Source: Pseudomonadota bacterium
Lineage (GTDB): Bacteria > Desulfobacterota > Desulfobulbia > Desulfobulbales > SURF-16
Direction: 5' to 3'
Assembly (NCBI GenBank): GCA_018897105.1
Contig: JAHILF010000090.1
Location: 1 to 58,797 of the forward strand
Length of the DNA stretch: 58,797 nucleotides
Shown: positions 9,328-17,571 of the stretch, piece after piece
How the letters are laid out: each line of letters starts with the position of its first letter
Numbering within the stretch: the first letter of the stretch is position 1
Notes under the pieces: generated by a model
Database searches by the model: none
Told to the model about the DNA's origin: nothing
The model's input: the letters and a program-made list of their open reading frames with translations, nothing else
Made by a program: the position numbers and the translations under genes

Positions 9328-10828
9328 CCTCCTTAAAATTGGCAATGGTGAAATAGTAAAACGAAGCGATATCCCGCATCTGTCCTTTGATGTTTTTCGC
9401 CGGGAATTACTCGATTTTGCCGTTAATGGCGGGCAGGTTGTCCACTATTTTGCCTATGAGGATGACGGCGTACTCAAGGTCATGGCTGTCTTACGCAATG
9501 ATGACGGTCTGTACGTTACCGGCAGCGATGTTGCCGAAGCCTATCATGCCTTGACCGCGGACTGCGAGAAATTCCACATGTTCGAGCGGGAGATCGCCGA
9601 ACAGTACGGGGTCCGGCCGAATGATCATCCGTGGCTGAAACATGTCCGCTATCATGCCAATTACCGGAACAGGGAGGATGTCTTTGGCAATGATTACAGC
9701 CAGGACATCCCCGGCAATTACGAATATTTTCCGGTGGAAGGCGATGCAATTCACGAAGTAGCTGTGGGGCCGGTGCATGCTGGTATCATCGAACCAGGGC
9801 ATTTTCGATTTCAGTGCATCGGCGAAGAGGTTCTTCACCTGGAGATCCAGCTCGGCTATCAGCATCGTGGCGTGGAGAAAATGCTGCTTGAGGTGCCGAG
9901 GAAACGGATGCCCGTTATCGTGGAAGGCATTGCCGGTGATACGGCTATCGGCCACAGTCTCTGCTACGCCCAGGCCATGGAAGCCCTGGGCTCTGTTGCT
10001 GTTGATCAAGGGGCCAGAATCGTCCGCTCCATCGCCCATGAGCTGGAACGTCTTGCCAACCATATCGGCGATCTTGGCGCCCTGAGCGGTGACGTGGCCT
10101 TTAACCCTCCGGCTGCCTATTTTGGCCGGCTCAGAGGGGAGTTTCTCAATCTCCTTATGGTGCTCTCCGGTAACCGTTTCGGTAAAGGCCTTGTCCGTCC
10201 TGGTGGCGTTGCCTATACCATGGGCCAGGAGCAGCGTCAGCTCCTGATCGACAAAATAAAGGAAACGAAGCCTGAGGTCGAGCATGTCTGTGATCTGTTG
10301 TTTACGGCCCACACCGTCCAGGCCCGTTTTGATCTCACGGGAACAGTGGACAGGGAAACGGCAGAGAAGCTCGGCCTTGTCGGGTATTCTGGTCGAGCCT
10401 CAGGTCTTGCTTATGATGCACGGGTCAGTTTTCCCACCGAATGCTATGCTGAGTTGCCGGCTAATATGAATCATAAGACCGATGGTGATGTCGCCAGCAG
10501 GGCAACGGTCCGCAGAGAGGAAATCGAACACTCCTTTCTTTTGATTGAAACGCTGCTGGCAAAAAATGTCGAAACGGAAAGTGTTCTGGCTGGCGAGTGC
10601 AAACTTGCGCCCTCCTCCTTTGTCGTCACCATCAATGAAGGCTGGCGGGGAGAAATTTCCCATTGCCTGCTGACAGATGCGGAAGGCGGGATTCTGCGCT
10701 ACAAGGTCAAAGATCCTTCATTTCACAACTGGACAGGACTGGCCATGTCGCTTCGCAATCAGGGGATATCGGATTTTCCGCTCTGCAACAAAAGCTTTAA
10801 CCTCTCCTATTGTGGCTTTGATCTGTAA
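9320..10828 (+). CDS. Ehr complex large subunit: NuoC-NuoD fusion lacking the NiFe-binding cysteines
   Basis: A 502-residue protein with an N-terminal NuoC-like domain (about 1-140) and a C-terminal hydrogenase-large-subunit/NuoD domain, laid out as in HyfG and HycE. In true group 4 hydrogenases the NiFe site is held by an RxCGxC motif and a DPCxxC motif. Here the first region reads EGIAGDTAIGHS (around residue 202) with no CxxC. The second reads SFNLSYCGFDL at the very C-terminus, with no DPCxxC, although the ISDFPL segment that precedes it is intact. The subunit therefore cannot bind a normal NiFe centre and more likely forms a quinone-like or unknown substrate pocket, as in the Ehr group of complexes. 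Confidence 0.88.
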   Translation: MDNLLKIGNGEIVKRSDIPHLSFDVFRRELLDFAVNGGQVVHYFAYEDDGVLKVMAVLRNDDGLYVTGSDVAEAYHALTADCEKFHMFEREIAEQYGVRPNDHPWLKHVRYHANYRNREDVFGNDYSQDIPGNYEYFPVEGDAIHEVAVGPVHAGIIEPGHFRFQCIGEEVLHLEIQLGYQHRGVEKMLLEVPRKRMPVIVEGIAGDTAIGHSLCYAQAMEALGSVAVDQGARIVRSIAHELERLANHIGDLGALSGDVAFNPPAAYFGRLRGEFLNLLMVLSGNRFGKGLVRPGGVAYTMGQEQRQLLIDKIKETKPEVEHVCDLLFTAHTVQARFDLTGTVDRETAEKLGLVGYSGRASGLAYDARVSFPTECYAELPANMNHKTDGDVASRATVRREEIEHSFLLIETLLAKNVETESVLAGECKLAPSSFVVTINEGWRGEISHCLLTDAEGGILRYKVKDPSFHNWTGLAMSLRNQGISDFPLCNKSFNLSYCGFDL

Positions 10829-10903
10829 GGGCTTGGTTTCGATTCTTTAAGCAGATACCTGCATATCGTTGCTTTTTTGCACAAAGCCAATGAGGATTTT
10901 GGA

Positions 10904-11647
10904 ATGTTGAAAATAATACAGAATAGAATGGAACAGGGGTGCCGTACCTCAAAATATCCGAAGACCCCGATTACTCTTAATAAGAGATATCGGGGCCTGC
11001 CGAAAATTCACAAGAATTGCCCGGCATCACTTAAGAAAAAATGTGCAGACCAGTGCCCGCAGGATGCGATTGATGCCGATAATGGTTTGATTGATCTCGG
11101 CCGCTGTGTTTTTTGCGGACATTGCGAAACCCTGTCAAAGGGTGATTTTGTCCAGTTCACCCAGAATTTTGAACTCGGCGTTGCCAAAAAAGAACATCTG
11201 CTGACAGATGGCAACCTGCCCCGGCTTGCCGAGCATGCCAAGGCCCATTTTAAAAAGCTGTTTGGCCGCTCCCTCCAACTACGCCAGGTTTCCGCAGCCG
11301 GTTGCAACTCCTGCGAAGCCGATACCAACGTTTTAAATACTCCATTTTTTGATCTTGCCCGGTTTGGCATCCAGTTTGTCGCCTCTCCCCGGCATGCCGA
11401 TGGCATTCATGTTACCGGGCCGATCTCCAGGAACATGCAGGCCGCACTGCTGACCACTTATGAGGCTGTTCCGTCGCCGAAGGTTGTTATTGCCAGCGGC
11501 AGCTGTTCCATTTCCGGCGGGCCTTTCCGGGGAAGCCCTGAAGTTGTCGGCGACCTGAACAGCTTGCTTCCCGTGGATCTCTATATTCCAGGCTGCCCGC
11601 CCCACCCGCTCACCACCCTGCATGCCCTGCTGAATTATTTCAAATAA
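10904..11647 (+). CDS. Ehr complex small subunit: ferredoxin-like domain fused to HyfI/NuoB-like domain
   Basis: A 247-residue protein joining two roles that are separate genes (HyfH and HyfI) in E. coli hydrogenase 4. Residues about 35-80 form a ferredoxin-like region with cysteines 39, 47, 51, 68, 71 and 74; C51, C68, C71 and C74 can hold one [4Fe-4S] cluster, and a second site would be incomplete. Residues 128-247 are the HyfI/HycG-type small subunit, with proximal-cluster cysteines C134 and C137 (GCNSC), C201 (GSCSISGG) and C231 (PGCPPHP). ATG 10904 is chosen over the TTG at 10877 because TGAGGA lies 6 bases before it. It is the last gene of the operon. Confidence 0.83.
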   Translation: MLKIIQNRMEQGCRTSKYPKTPITLNKRYRGLPKIHKNCPASLKKKCADQCPQDAIDADNGLIDLGRCVFCGHCETLSKGDFVQFTQNFELGVAKKEHLLTDGNLPRLAEHAKAHFKKLFGRSLQLRQVSAAGCNSCEADTNVLNTPFFDLARFGIQFVASPRHADGIHVTGPISRNMQAALLTTYEAVPSPKVVIASGSCSISGGPFRGSPEVVGDLNSLLPVDLYIPGCPPHPLTTLHALLNYFK

Positions 11648-11649
11648 AA

Positions 11650-11698
11650 AAAAGCAATTCGCTCACCGGTGCTTTTTTTAGTGAGTGAATTGCTTTTT
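11650..11698 (+). terminator. Terminator of the Ehr operon
   Basis: Arms at 11650-11666 and 11681-11697 are 17 bp long and complementary apart from one G-U pair; both ends are A/T runs, so it could work in both directions. It lies directly after the last Ehr gene and separates it from the carbonic anhydrase gene. Confidence 0.85.
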
Positions 11699-11980
11699 CA
11701 GTATGAATCACATCCCCCGTTTTTCCTCGAATATCACTGAGTTGTTTATATCATAGTTGGGTCAGTATTTTTTTTCTACTGCTCATTTTAGTGGTAAGGC
11801 TCGTTGAGCCATCGTCGTTGTATGCCCATCCGTGAGAAATGACAAGTCGGGGCATTATTTTTAATTCTTGACCTGTATAAATTTTCCATCTATTTAATTG
11901 AGTAGTTTTACCCAAAAAATTTGCGGGAGATGTATTTTAAATGACAAAATAAAAATGTGAGGCAAAGGGGGATTCGACAA

Positions 11981-13162
11981 ATGTTCAGGCAATACCGGGA
12001 GTACTATGTGACGAGAAAGTTGGCGCCATTCAAGGTTGACGGTCTGGCAATGCCCTATCCGGAGTTTGTTCCCAGGCTCTATAACTTCTGCAAAGCCCTT
12101 GGCTTCAGAAAAGGGTTGATCATGCCGTCCAGGGCTTTTTGTTCGGATGAAAATCAAGGCCTGCCCATTATCCTTCTCACCAAGCATTTTGGCATTTTCC
12201 CCTTTAATCATGGCCGTGTTGGCGGCATTATGGCCATAGACAGACACGGTCCCCACTCCCATCATGGGGAGGATCTCGTCATTGTCCAGGCAAGCCATGT
12301 GGGCTACGATCCGGAAACAGGCATTTATGGAAAATACGCCCGTCCCCAGCGGATAGGTAAATGTGTCGGCGACTCCTGCGGCAAACTCACCCATGTCATT
12401 ACGCCCTATCTGGAACAATACCAGTTTGCCAAAGAGCGCATTTTCCTGCACCGTGACGAACAGGGCAGATATCTGATCACCGTCAAGAATACCTTTGTCG
12501 ACTTTGCCTTTCACCCGGTCAAGGATGGCCTGGTCCTGCGTTTGCAGAATATTGCCAAGATGGACAATGGCGGCGTAATCCGCCCTGTTACCGCCGCAAG
12601 CACCTCACAGGTCTACGAAGTATCGGATGGGTTCATACAGCGTACAGCTGCCGCCAACTATCAATGGAAGGGCGGGGCTGGGGAACCCATCGGCGACCTG
12701 TTGACCGAAGAATTGTTTTTCTTCCGGGAAGATTTTCATGAAACAGATGAATCGATCCTGCTGGAAAGAAATATCATCGAATTCATGCCAAGAATCGTTA
12801 CTTCCAGAAATCCTCCACTGCGGGCGGCCAAGATCAACCTCCAGCTGGAATTTACCCGGGTAGTGGAATCCATTCGGCGCGGCACGGAATACAAAGGGAG
12901 AAATCTTCTCTATATCGCCGGCCTGAATCTCGATATATCGGAATATGACGATTTTCCGGCAACGAACTATTTTGTTCCCTGGGCAGCCCATATTCAGCTG
13001 GAGGGTGAAGGCTCTAGCGAACATGCCCATCCCATGGAGCAGGATGAACTGTATGCCAATCTGATGACACACAGCATCGTGAATCCTGATCAGGTTAATC
13101 TGAAGGAGGAGATCGGCAGGATGTTGAAGATGCCGCATTTTGATATTCGTTCACCCAAGTAA
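11981..13162 (+). CDS. LCIB/C-like (theta-type) carbonic anhydrase
   Basis: A 393-residue soluble protein whose N-terminal 150 residues resemble the algal LCIB/LCIC carbonic anhydrase family. Shared elements, as I recall that family, are a CDE-N cysteine motif (here FCSDENQG, C54), an HH pair (HSHHGED), a GPHVG-D-like zinc histidine (SHVGYD, H106) and a following Cys before Gly (DSCGK, C133). The C-H-C spacing of 52 and 27 residues fits the zinc ligands described for theta-class enzymes. It would interconvert CO2 and bicarbonate in the cytoplasm. The C-terminal 240 residues are not recognised. ATG 11981 is preferred over GTG 11957 because AAGGGGG precedes it. It lies 334 bp after the Ehr operon, beyond a terminator. 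Confidence 0.65.
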   Translation: MFRQYREYYVTRKLAPFKVDGLAMPYPEFVPRLYNFCKALGFRKGLIMPSRAFCSDENQGLPIILLTKHFGIFPFNHGRVGGIMAIDRHGPHSHHGEDLVIVQASHVGYDPETGIYGKYARPQRIGKCVGDSCGKLTHVITPYLEQYQFAKERIFLHRDEQGRYLITVKNTFVDFAFHPVKDGLVLRLQNIAKMDNGGVIRPVTAASTSQVYEVSDGFIQRTAAANYQWKGGAGEPIGDLLTEELFFFREDFHETDESILLERNIIEFMPRIVTSRNPPLRAAKINLQLEFTRVVESIRRGTEYKGRNLLYIAGLNLDISEYDDFPATNYFVPWAAHIQLEGEGSSEHAHPMEQDELYANLMTHSIVNPDQVNLKEEIGRMLKMPHFDIRSPK

Positions 13163-13185
13163 AGGGAGAACGGAAAAGTGAGGAA

Positions 13186-13211
13186 TAGGGGCGGTTCGCG
13201 AACCGCCCCTA
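13186..13211. repeat. Perfect 26-bp palindrome
   Basis: TAGGGGCGGTTCG followed by its exact reverse complement, in the gap between the convergent carbonic anhydrase and rsmB genes. It can fold into a very stable hairpin but has no T-run. Similar palindromes occur as dispersed intergenic repeats in many genomes; only one copy is in this window. Confidence 0.7.
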
Positions 13212-13245
13212 CGTGCCCCAGGCATGATGTGTTGGAGGGGGCCCC

Positions 13246-14598
13246 TTACTCCTTACTTTTCACCAGCCTGGCGGCAAAAAAACCGTCAAGGGTTTCATCG
13301 GGCTGAGTCTGGAAAAAACCTTTGGTATTGACGAAGCGCTGTGCTGCAGGCGGGAAATCGGGAGGGCTGCTAAGCGTAAATTGAGGCTGGGCTGCCAGAA
13401 ATTGCGCCACCACCTCCTCATTCTCTTCCGGCTCAATGCTGCAGGTGGCATAGACCAGTATCCCGCCGGGAACAAGAAGTGCCGCCGCCTCTGCGAGCAG
13501 TTTGAGCTGTTCGGCTGGATACCGTTGCAGGTCATCCGGGTTGCGGTTCCAGCGGATATCCGGATGACGTCGGATCACGCCCAGACCGGAGCAGGGTGCG
13601 TCAACTAAAATGGCCGCAAAAAATCCGTCGGTCTCATCCTGAAAGTCGCCAAGCGTTGTTTGTCGACAGCTCACCCGGTCGGCCATCCCCGTGCGTTTGA
13701 TATTCTCCTGGAGCAGTTTGAAGCGCATCGGATTGGGTTCGATGGCAACCACCTGGCTGCCGTCGGGGATGAGTTGTGCCAGATGCACGGTTTTGCCCCC
13801 CAGACCGGCGCAGGCATCGAGGTACTTTCCAGAGCCAAAGGGCCCGAGCATCAGAGAAATCAGCTGGGCTCCCTCATCCTGCACCATGAATGTGCCGCTC
13901 GCATAACCGGGCAGGCCGCCAATATCCCCGCGGAAATCAGGGAGCACAACCGCCTCAGGGCAGTAAATGCCGGGCTGGGCGGCAATGCCGCTCTTTTCCA
14001 GTTCATTGATAAAGCCTTCCCGTGTCATGAGTGTTGAGTTGACCCTGAGAACAAGAGGCCCCTGGTGGTTATTTGTTGTGCAGATTCTTAGTGTTTGATC
14101 TTCGCCATAGCGGACAAGCCACCGTTGATAAAGCCAGTCCGGATGACTGAGACGCACAGCTGGCGGCATCAGACTATTGTCCCAGTGGCTGGGCAGGGTC
14201 TCCATCTGCCTGGAAATGTTGCGTAACAGACCGTTGACAAAGCCGGTGAGCCACTTGGGCTGCCTGGATTCCTTAAGTGCCTTGACCGTTTCATTGACTG
14301 CCGCGGAAGGCGGTATCCTGTCCATGAAGCAAAGTTGGAAAAGTCCCACCCGGAGGGCCTGGAGGGTGAGGTTTTTCATTTTTGCCAGGGGGTGGCTGGA
14401 AAAATCCTGCAGGATGGCATCAAGATAGCGCTGCCAGCGGAGCACACCGTAAACCAGGGCTGTGACCAGCGGGGAGTCTTTGGCATTGTCCGGCATGGCC
14501 TTGGTCAGGATGTTGTCCCGGATCAGATCCACCGGTTGACCTGTTTCCTGCCTTTGGCAGAGGATTGTTATGGCAAGTAGGCGGGGATTGGCTTTCAT
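13246..14598 (-). CDS. rsmB: 16S rRNA m5C967 methyltransferase RsmB
   Basis: A 450-residue protein matching RsmB (Sun/Fmu), which methylates C967 of 16S rRNA using S-adenosylmethionine. It has an N-terminal NusB-like RNA-binding domain (about 1-135) and a C-terminal Rossmann methyltransferase. The catalytic motifs are DAPCSGLG (around residue 335) and YATCSIEPEEN (around 395), carrying the two cysteines of the m5C family. The glycine-rich SAM site reads DACAGLGGKT (around 262). ATG 14598 is favoured over a TTG at 14616, although neither has a clear ribosome site. It sits 49 bp downstream of pgeF on the same strand and may be co-transcribed with it. Confidence 0.93.
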   Translation of the reverse strand: MKANPRLLAITILCQRQETGQPVDLIRDNILTKAMPDNAKDSPLVTALVYGVLRWQRYLDAILQDFSSHPLAKMKNLTLQALRVGLFQLCFMDRIPPSAAVNETVKALKESRQPKWLTGFVNGLLRNISRQMETLPSHWDNSLMPPAVRLSHPDWLYQRWLVRYGEDQTLRICTTNNHQGPLVLRVNSTLMTREGFINELEKSGIAAQPGIYCPEAVVLPDFRGDIGGLPGYASGTFMVQDEGAQLISLMLGPFGSGKYLDACAGLGGKTVHLAQLIPDGSQVVAIEPNPMRFKLLQENIKRTGMADRVSCRQTTLGDFQDETDGFFAAILVDAPCSGLGVIRRHPDIRWNRNPDDLQRYPAEQLKLLAEAAALLVPGGILVYATCSIEPEENEEVVAQFLAAQPQFTLSSPPDFPPAAQRFVNTKGFFQTQPDETLDGFFAARLVKSKE

Positions 14599-14647
14599 GG
14601 CGGATGATTGTAACACAACTAAGCATGACTAGGGAAGAAGACAGAAT

Positions 14648-15403
14648 TCAGAAGCAACTCTCCTCACTCCTTACTCCGATAACACTGCAGAAGCGGCCGG
14701 TCTTTTTCTCCCGGCGATAGGAAAACCAGTTCGGGTCACATACGGTGCAGATGGCGGCTGTAAAGATATTTGCCGGCTTTACCCCTGTCTGCTGGAGCTG
14801 GTGTCTGCTGATTGCCCAGAAGTCAAAATAGCAGGACCTTACCTGGAAAGGGTAAAAATGCCCAGGCAGTTCCTGTTCGTAATGGATGAATTCCGCACAG
14901 CAGGGGCCGAGCGAAGGGCTGATTGCCGCCAGCAGATACCCCGGATCGGTTGCGAACTCCTCAGTCATCACCCTGATGGTTGCAGCGATGATGTTGGTCA
15001 CGCTGCCGCGCCAGCCGCAGTGGATATTGGCCGCCACCAGCCGCTGGGGATCAAAGAGCATGACAGCCTGGCAGTCCGCCTGTTGGATCAGCAGGCTAAC
15101 CCCGGCAACATTGCTGACCAAGGCATCGCAGCCGGAAATTTCCGCATCCGCCTCAGGTTTTTTTGCGACAACATGAACCTTACTGCCATGTACCTGCCGA
15201 CCGGAAACGAGAATGTCAGCACCAAGGCTCTGCTTGATCAGTTCCCGGTTAACTTTGACCCGGCGAGGATTGTCATCAACTCCGTAGCTGACATTGAGCG
15301 AATCATATGGGGAAGCGCTCATGCCGCCGTGGCGGTTGAAAATGCCATGAGCCAGGGATGGGAAATTTGCAAGTGCAGGAAAGGTAAGAGGAGGAGCAAG
15401 CAT
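14648..15403 (-). CDS. pgeF: Peptidoglycan editing factor PgeF (YfiH/laccase-domain family)
   Basis: A 251-residue protein of the YfiH (DUF152) family. E. coli PgeF removes wrongly inserted amino acids from peptidoglycan precursors; other members act as purine nucleoside phosphorylase or adenosine deaminase, so the reaction here is not certain. Family marks are the N-terminal GIFNRHGGMS, the zinc-binding QADCQAVMLFD (Cys near residue 113), NIHCGWRGS (His near 131) and the SLGPCCAEF segment. The length is normal. The same-strand rsmB gene follows after 49 bp. Upstream, a terminator belonging to the porin gene separates the two transcripts. Confidence 0.88.
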   Translation of the reverse strand: MLAPPLTFPALANFPSLAHGIFNRHGGMSASPYDSLNVSYGVDDNPRRVKVNRELIKQSLGADILVSGRQVHGSKVHVVAKKPEADAEISGCDALVSNVAGVSLLIQQADCQAVMLFDPQRLVAANIHCGWRGSVTNIIAATIRVMTEEFATDPGYLLAAISPSLGPCCAEFIHYEQELPGHFYPFQVRSCYFDFWAISRHQLQQTGVKPANIFTAAICTVCDPNWFSYRREKKTGRFCSVIGVRSEESCF

Positions 15404-15422
15404 GGTGATGAGGTGTAATAAA

Positions 15423-15466
15423 AAGCAAAAAGGAGATGACCCATATGGGGCATCCCCTTTTTGCTT
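15423..15466 (-). terminator. Terminator of the porin gene
   Basis: Arms at 15423-15438 and 15451-15466 are 16 bp with one mismatch. The outer ends are A/T rich, so on the minus strand the hairpin is followed by a T-rich run. It lies 69 bp after the porin stop codon and before pgeF. Confidence 0.8.
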
Positions 15467-15534
15467 ACGATTAATGGACTGAAATCGTTGGGATATTTAT
15501 TTTCGCAGCGATACCGGCCAGCTACTTCTGAGAT

Positions 15535-17133
15535 TTAGAAGTATACCTCAAAGGTCATATAGACCTGATCAGCGCTTTCGACGGTGGGCATCATTGCACC
15601 CCACATAAGGGCCTCAGCGTCATCTAAATCGTAGGGTTTGAAGTTCCAGTCAGAACCACCGGAGTAATCATAGTCGTAGTGCTGGTAACCAAAGCGCATG
15701 AAGGTCTTGGCATACTTGGAAATGGCCTCACCGGTGGGCAAATCCCAGATCAGGTAGGCCTCATAGACATCGCCACGGGTGGCCAGTTTGGCACTGTACA
15801 GATCGTCATGGCCCGGGGTCATGCCGATCCAGTACTGGGAGCCGTGGTTGTACTCAAGACCGAATTTGAGCCCCAGGTCGTCTATGTCGTAACGGGCGCC
15901 CACCCAGATATTATAGCCATCCTCATCGTCGGTATTGCTTGTACCAGGGCGAGTCATTACGTCATTGAACATGCCGGTATCGTCATCAGGCATGGTGCGG
16001 CTCCAGCCCGCGGAAACAAAATAATTCAACTTCTCCCATTTATCCATGTAGACGCCGGAGGTATGGAGCAGGTTGCCGACGTTTTCACGGCCGTTAGCGT
16101 AGCCCATGCTCTGGAACAGGCCATCGTAGTAAGTGTTAGTTGCTGAATCGTTAAAGTAAGGATAATTAAAGGCATTGTACACCATGAAAGACTGCAGATA
16201 AGCAAGTTTATTGCCCTTATTGTAGATATCCCAGCTAACGCCGGCGAAATCCGTGTCGTTCAAATCCGCTGATGTGGCGTCGTATTGCAGGTCATTTTCA
16301 AAACCGCGACCGTAGCAGATGCGAACCCGGCCAGGTGCGTCCTGCATGCCGAACAGGTTAGCATAGGCATATCCCACGGAAATTCCGTCAAATGGCCAGT
16401 CCATATACGCGGTCGGGGTTGCCATTCTCTCATCAAGGCCCATACGGATCTGGGAGGCGGGGCCATCGGTGGTGGGCCGGCGGCCGATGGAGAACCAGAC
16501 CGGCTGTCCGCCGATATTGTTCCAGTTGACAAAGGCGCGATCCACACGGAGAATCGAGTCACTGGGCTCACGGGATGCTGTTCCATCAAAAGATGGGTAG
16601 CCGAAAGAGGTGAGGTTGGGAGGCAGGGTGCTGGTGCCCCACGTTTTATACATGGCCAGGCGGCCTTTGAAATCCACGTTCTCGGTGGCCTTGACCCGCA
16701 TATTCAGACGGAAGCGGTTGGTGAAAAGACTGGTATTTTCCATCTCGTCATCAGGAGCCCCCGTCGGGGTTGTAACCAGATCATTCTTGTACCAGTCACC
16801 CCGGGCGCGGAAATCACCAAAGAGCTGAACGCGGGAGGCCAAGTCCCAAGCCTCGCTTTTTTCATCCAGATTATCAAAGGCTTCTTTCTGGTTATCTTCC
16901 AGAGCTTTCATCTGGTTTTTCAGATCGGCAATTTCCTTCTGGGCCTTCATGTCAGTGGCCGGGCCCTGCCCTTCTCTCATGGCCGCCATCTGTGCTTTTA
17001 AATTAGCGAGTTCCTGGGTCAGTCGGTCAACTTGTGCAGCCAGGTCGCTGGTGGCATTGGTGCTGCCGGCGCTAGCCATGACTGGAAATGCGAGAAGTCC
17101 AGCCAAAGCGAATGTCGATATTTTTTTTAACAT
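15535..17133 (-). CDS. Outer-membrane porin with coiled-coil N-terminus (DUF3373-like)
   Basis: A 532-residue exported protein. Residues 1-23 are a signal peptide (MLKKIS start, hydrophobic core, cleavage after ASA). Residues about 30-90 are a predicted coiled coil with heptads (LAAQVDRLTQELANLKAQM), as in porins that tether to peptidoglycan or trimerise. The rest is beta-strand-like, with alternating aromatic residues and the terminal phenylalanine (FEVYF) typical of outer-membrane proteins. The layout fits the putative porins called DUF3373 in Desulfobacterota and Campylobacterota. The substrate is unknown. ATG 17133 is chosen because GGAGGG lies 6 bases upstream; the more distal ATG at 17169 has no ribosome site. 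It is a single-gene transcript. Confidence 0.8.
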   Translation of the reverse strand: MLKKISTFALAGLLAFPVMASAGSTNATSDLAAQVDRLTQELANLKAQMAAMREGQGPATDMKAQKEIADLKNQMKALEDNQKEAFDNLDEKSEAWDLASRVQLFGDFRARGDWYKNDLVTTPTGAPDDEMENTSLFTNRFRLNMRVKATENVDFKGRLAMYKTWGTSTLPPNLTSFGYPSFDGTASREPSDSILRVDRAFVNWNNIGGQPVWFSIGRRPTTDGPASQIRMGLDERMATPTAYMDWPFDGISVGYAYANLFGMQDAPGRVRICYGRGFENDLQYDATSADLNDTDFAGVSWDIYNKGNKLAYLQSFMVYNAFNYPYFNDSATNTYYDGLFQSMGYANGRENVGNLLHTSGVYMDKWEKLNYFVSAGWSRTMPDDDTGMFNDVMTRPGTSNTDDEDGYNIWVGARYDIDDLGLKFGLEYNHGSQYWIGMTPGHDDLYSAKLATRGDVYEAYLIWDLPTGEAISKYAKTFMRFGYQHYDYDYSGGSDWNFKPYDLDDAEALMWGAMMPTVESADQVYMTFEVYF

Positions 17134-17571
17134 ATCTCCCTCCATAAAAAAGATGTGATTTGCGGACATTTAAAATGAAATGCCTGCCCCCCAAGCTACT
17201 TACCGGCAGCCGAATTTTAAGAAAGATCAATCTGATCGCTATACGGAGCCGGTAAAAATATTTCTTATATCGTTTGTCTATCTCGAAGTAGGTGTATTGT
17301 CAATAGTAATTTAACGAACTGCTTGAGTAGGTCAAAAGATACCGGGGGGAAAATTTTACAGCAAATTAGGCAATTGCAAATATTTCATTATCAGCCTGCA
17401 ACGTAATGGCTCATTCATTTTTCTCGGTGACCGCAGGTCGAGGACAGGCGGGAGATCACACCACACGGCAATCAATTACTTATATTTAGCTTGCCTGCAT
17501 ACTTTCATTGTTTTATTTTGTGCATTTGCCTGTAAATTTTCAGTATCATCACCTTTTTAAGGAAAGAAAAA
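17134..17571. other. Intergenic region between divergent porin and glyQ genes
   Basis: No gene is supported here. The region must hold both promoters. It is AT-rich near 17190-17320 and 17470-17570, but I found no clear promoter pair or operator. Confidence 0.6.

Noticed and set aside
9320-10828. Calling the complex an active hydrogenase (hydrogenase 4 or formate hydrogenlyase)
   Set aside because: The large subunit lacks both CxxC pairs that hold the NiFe centre, so a hydrogen function is not supported.
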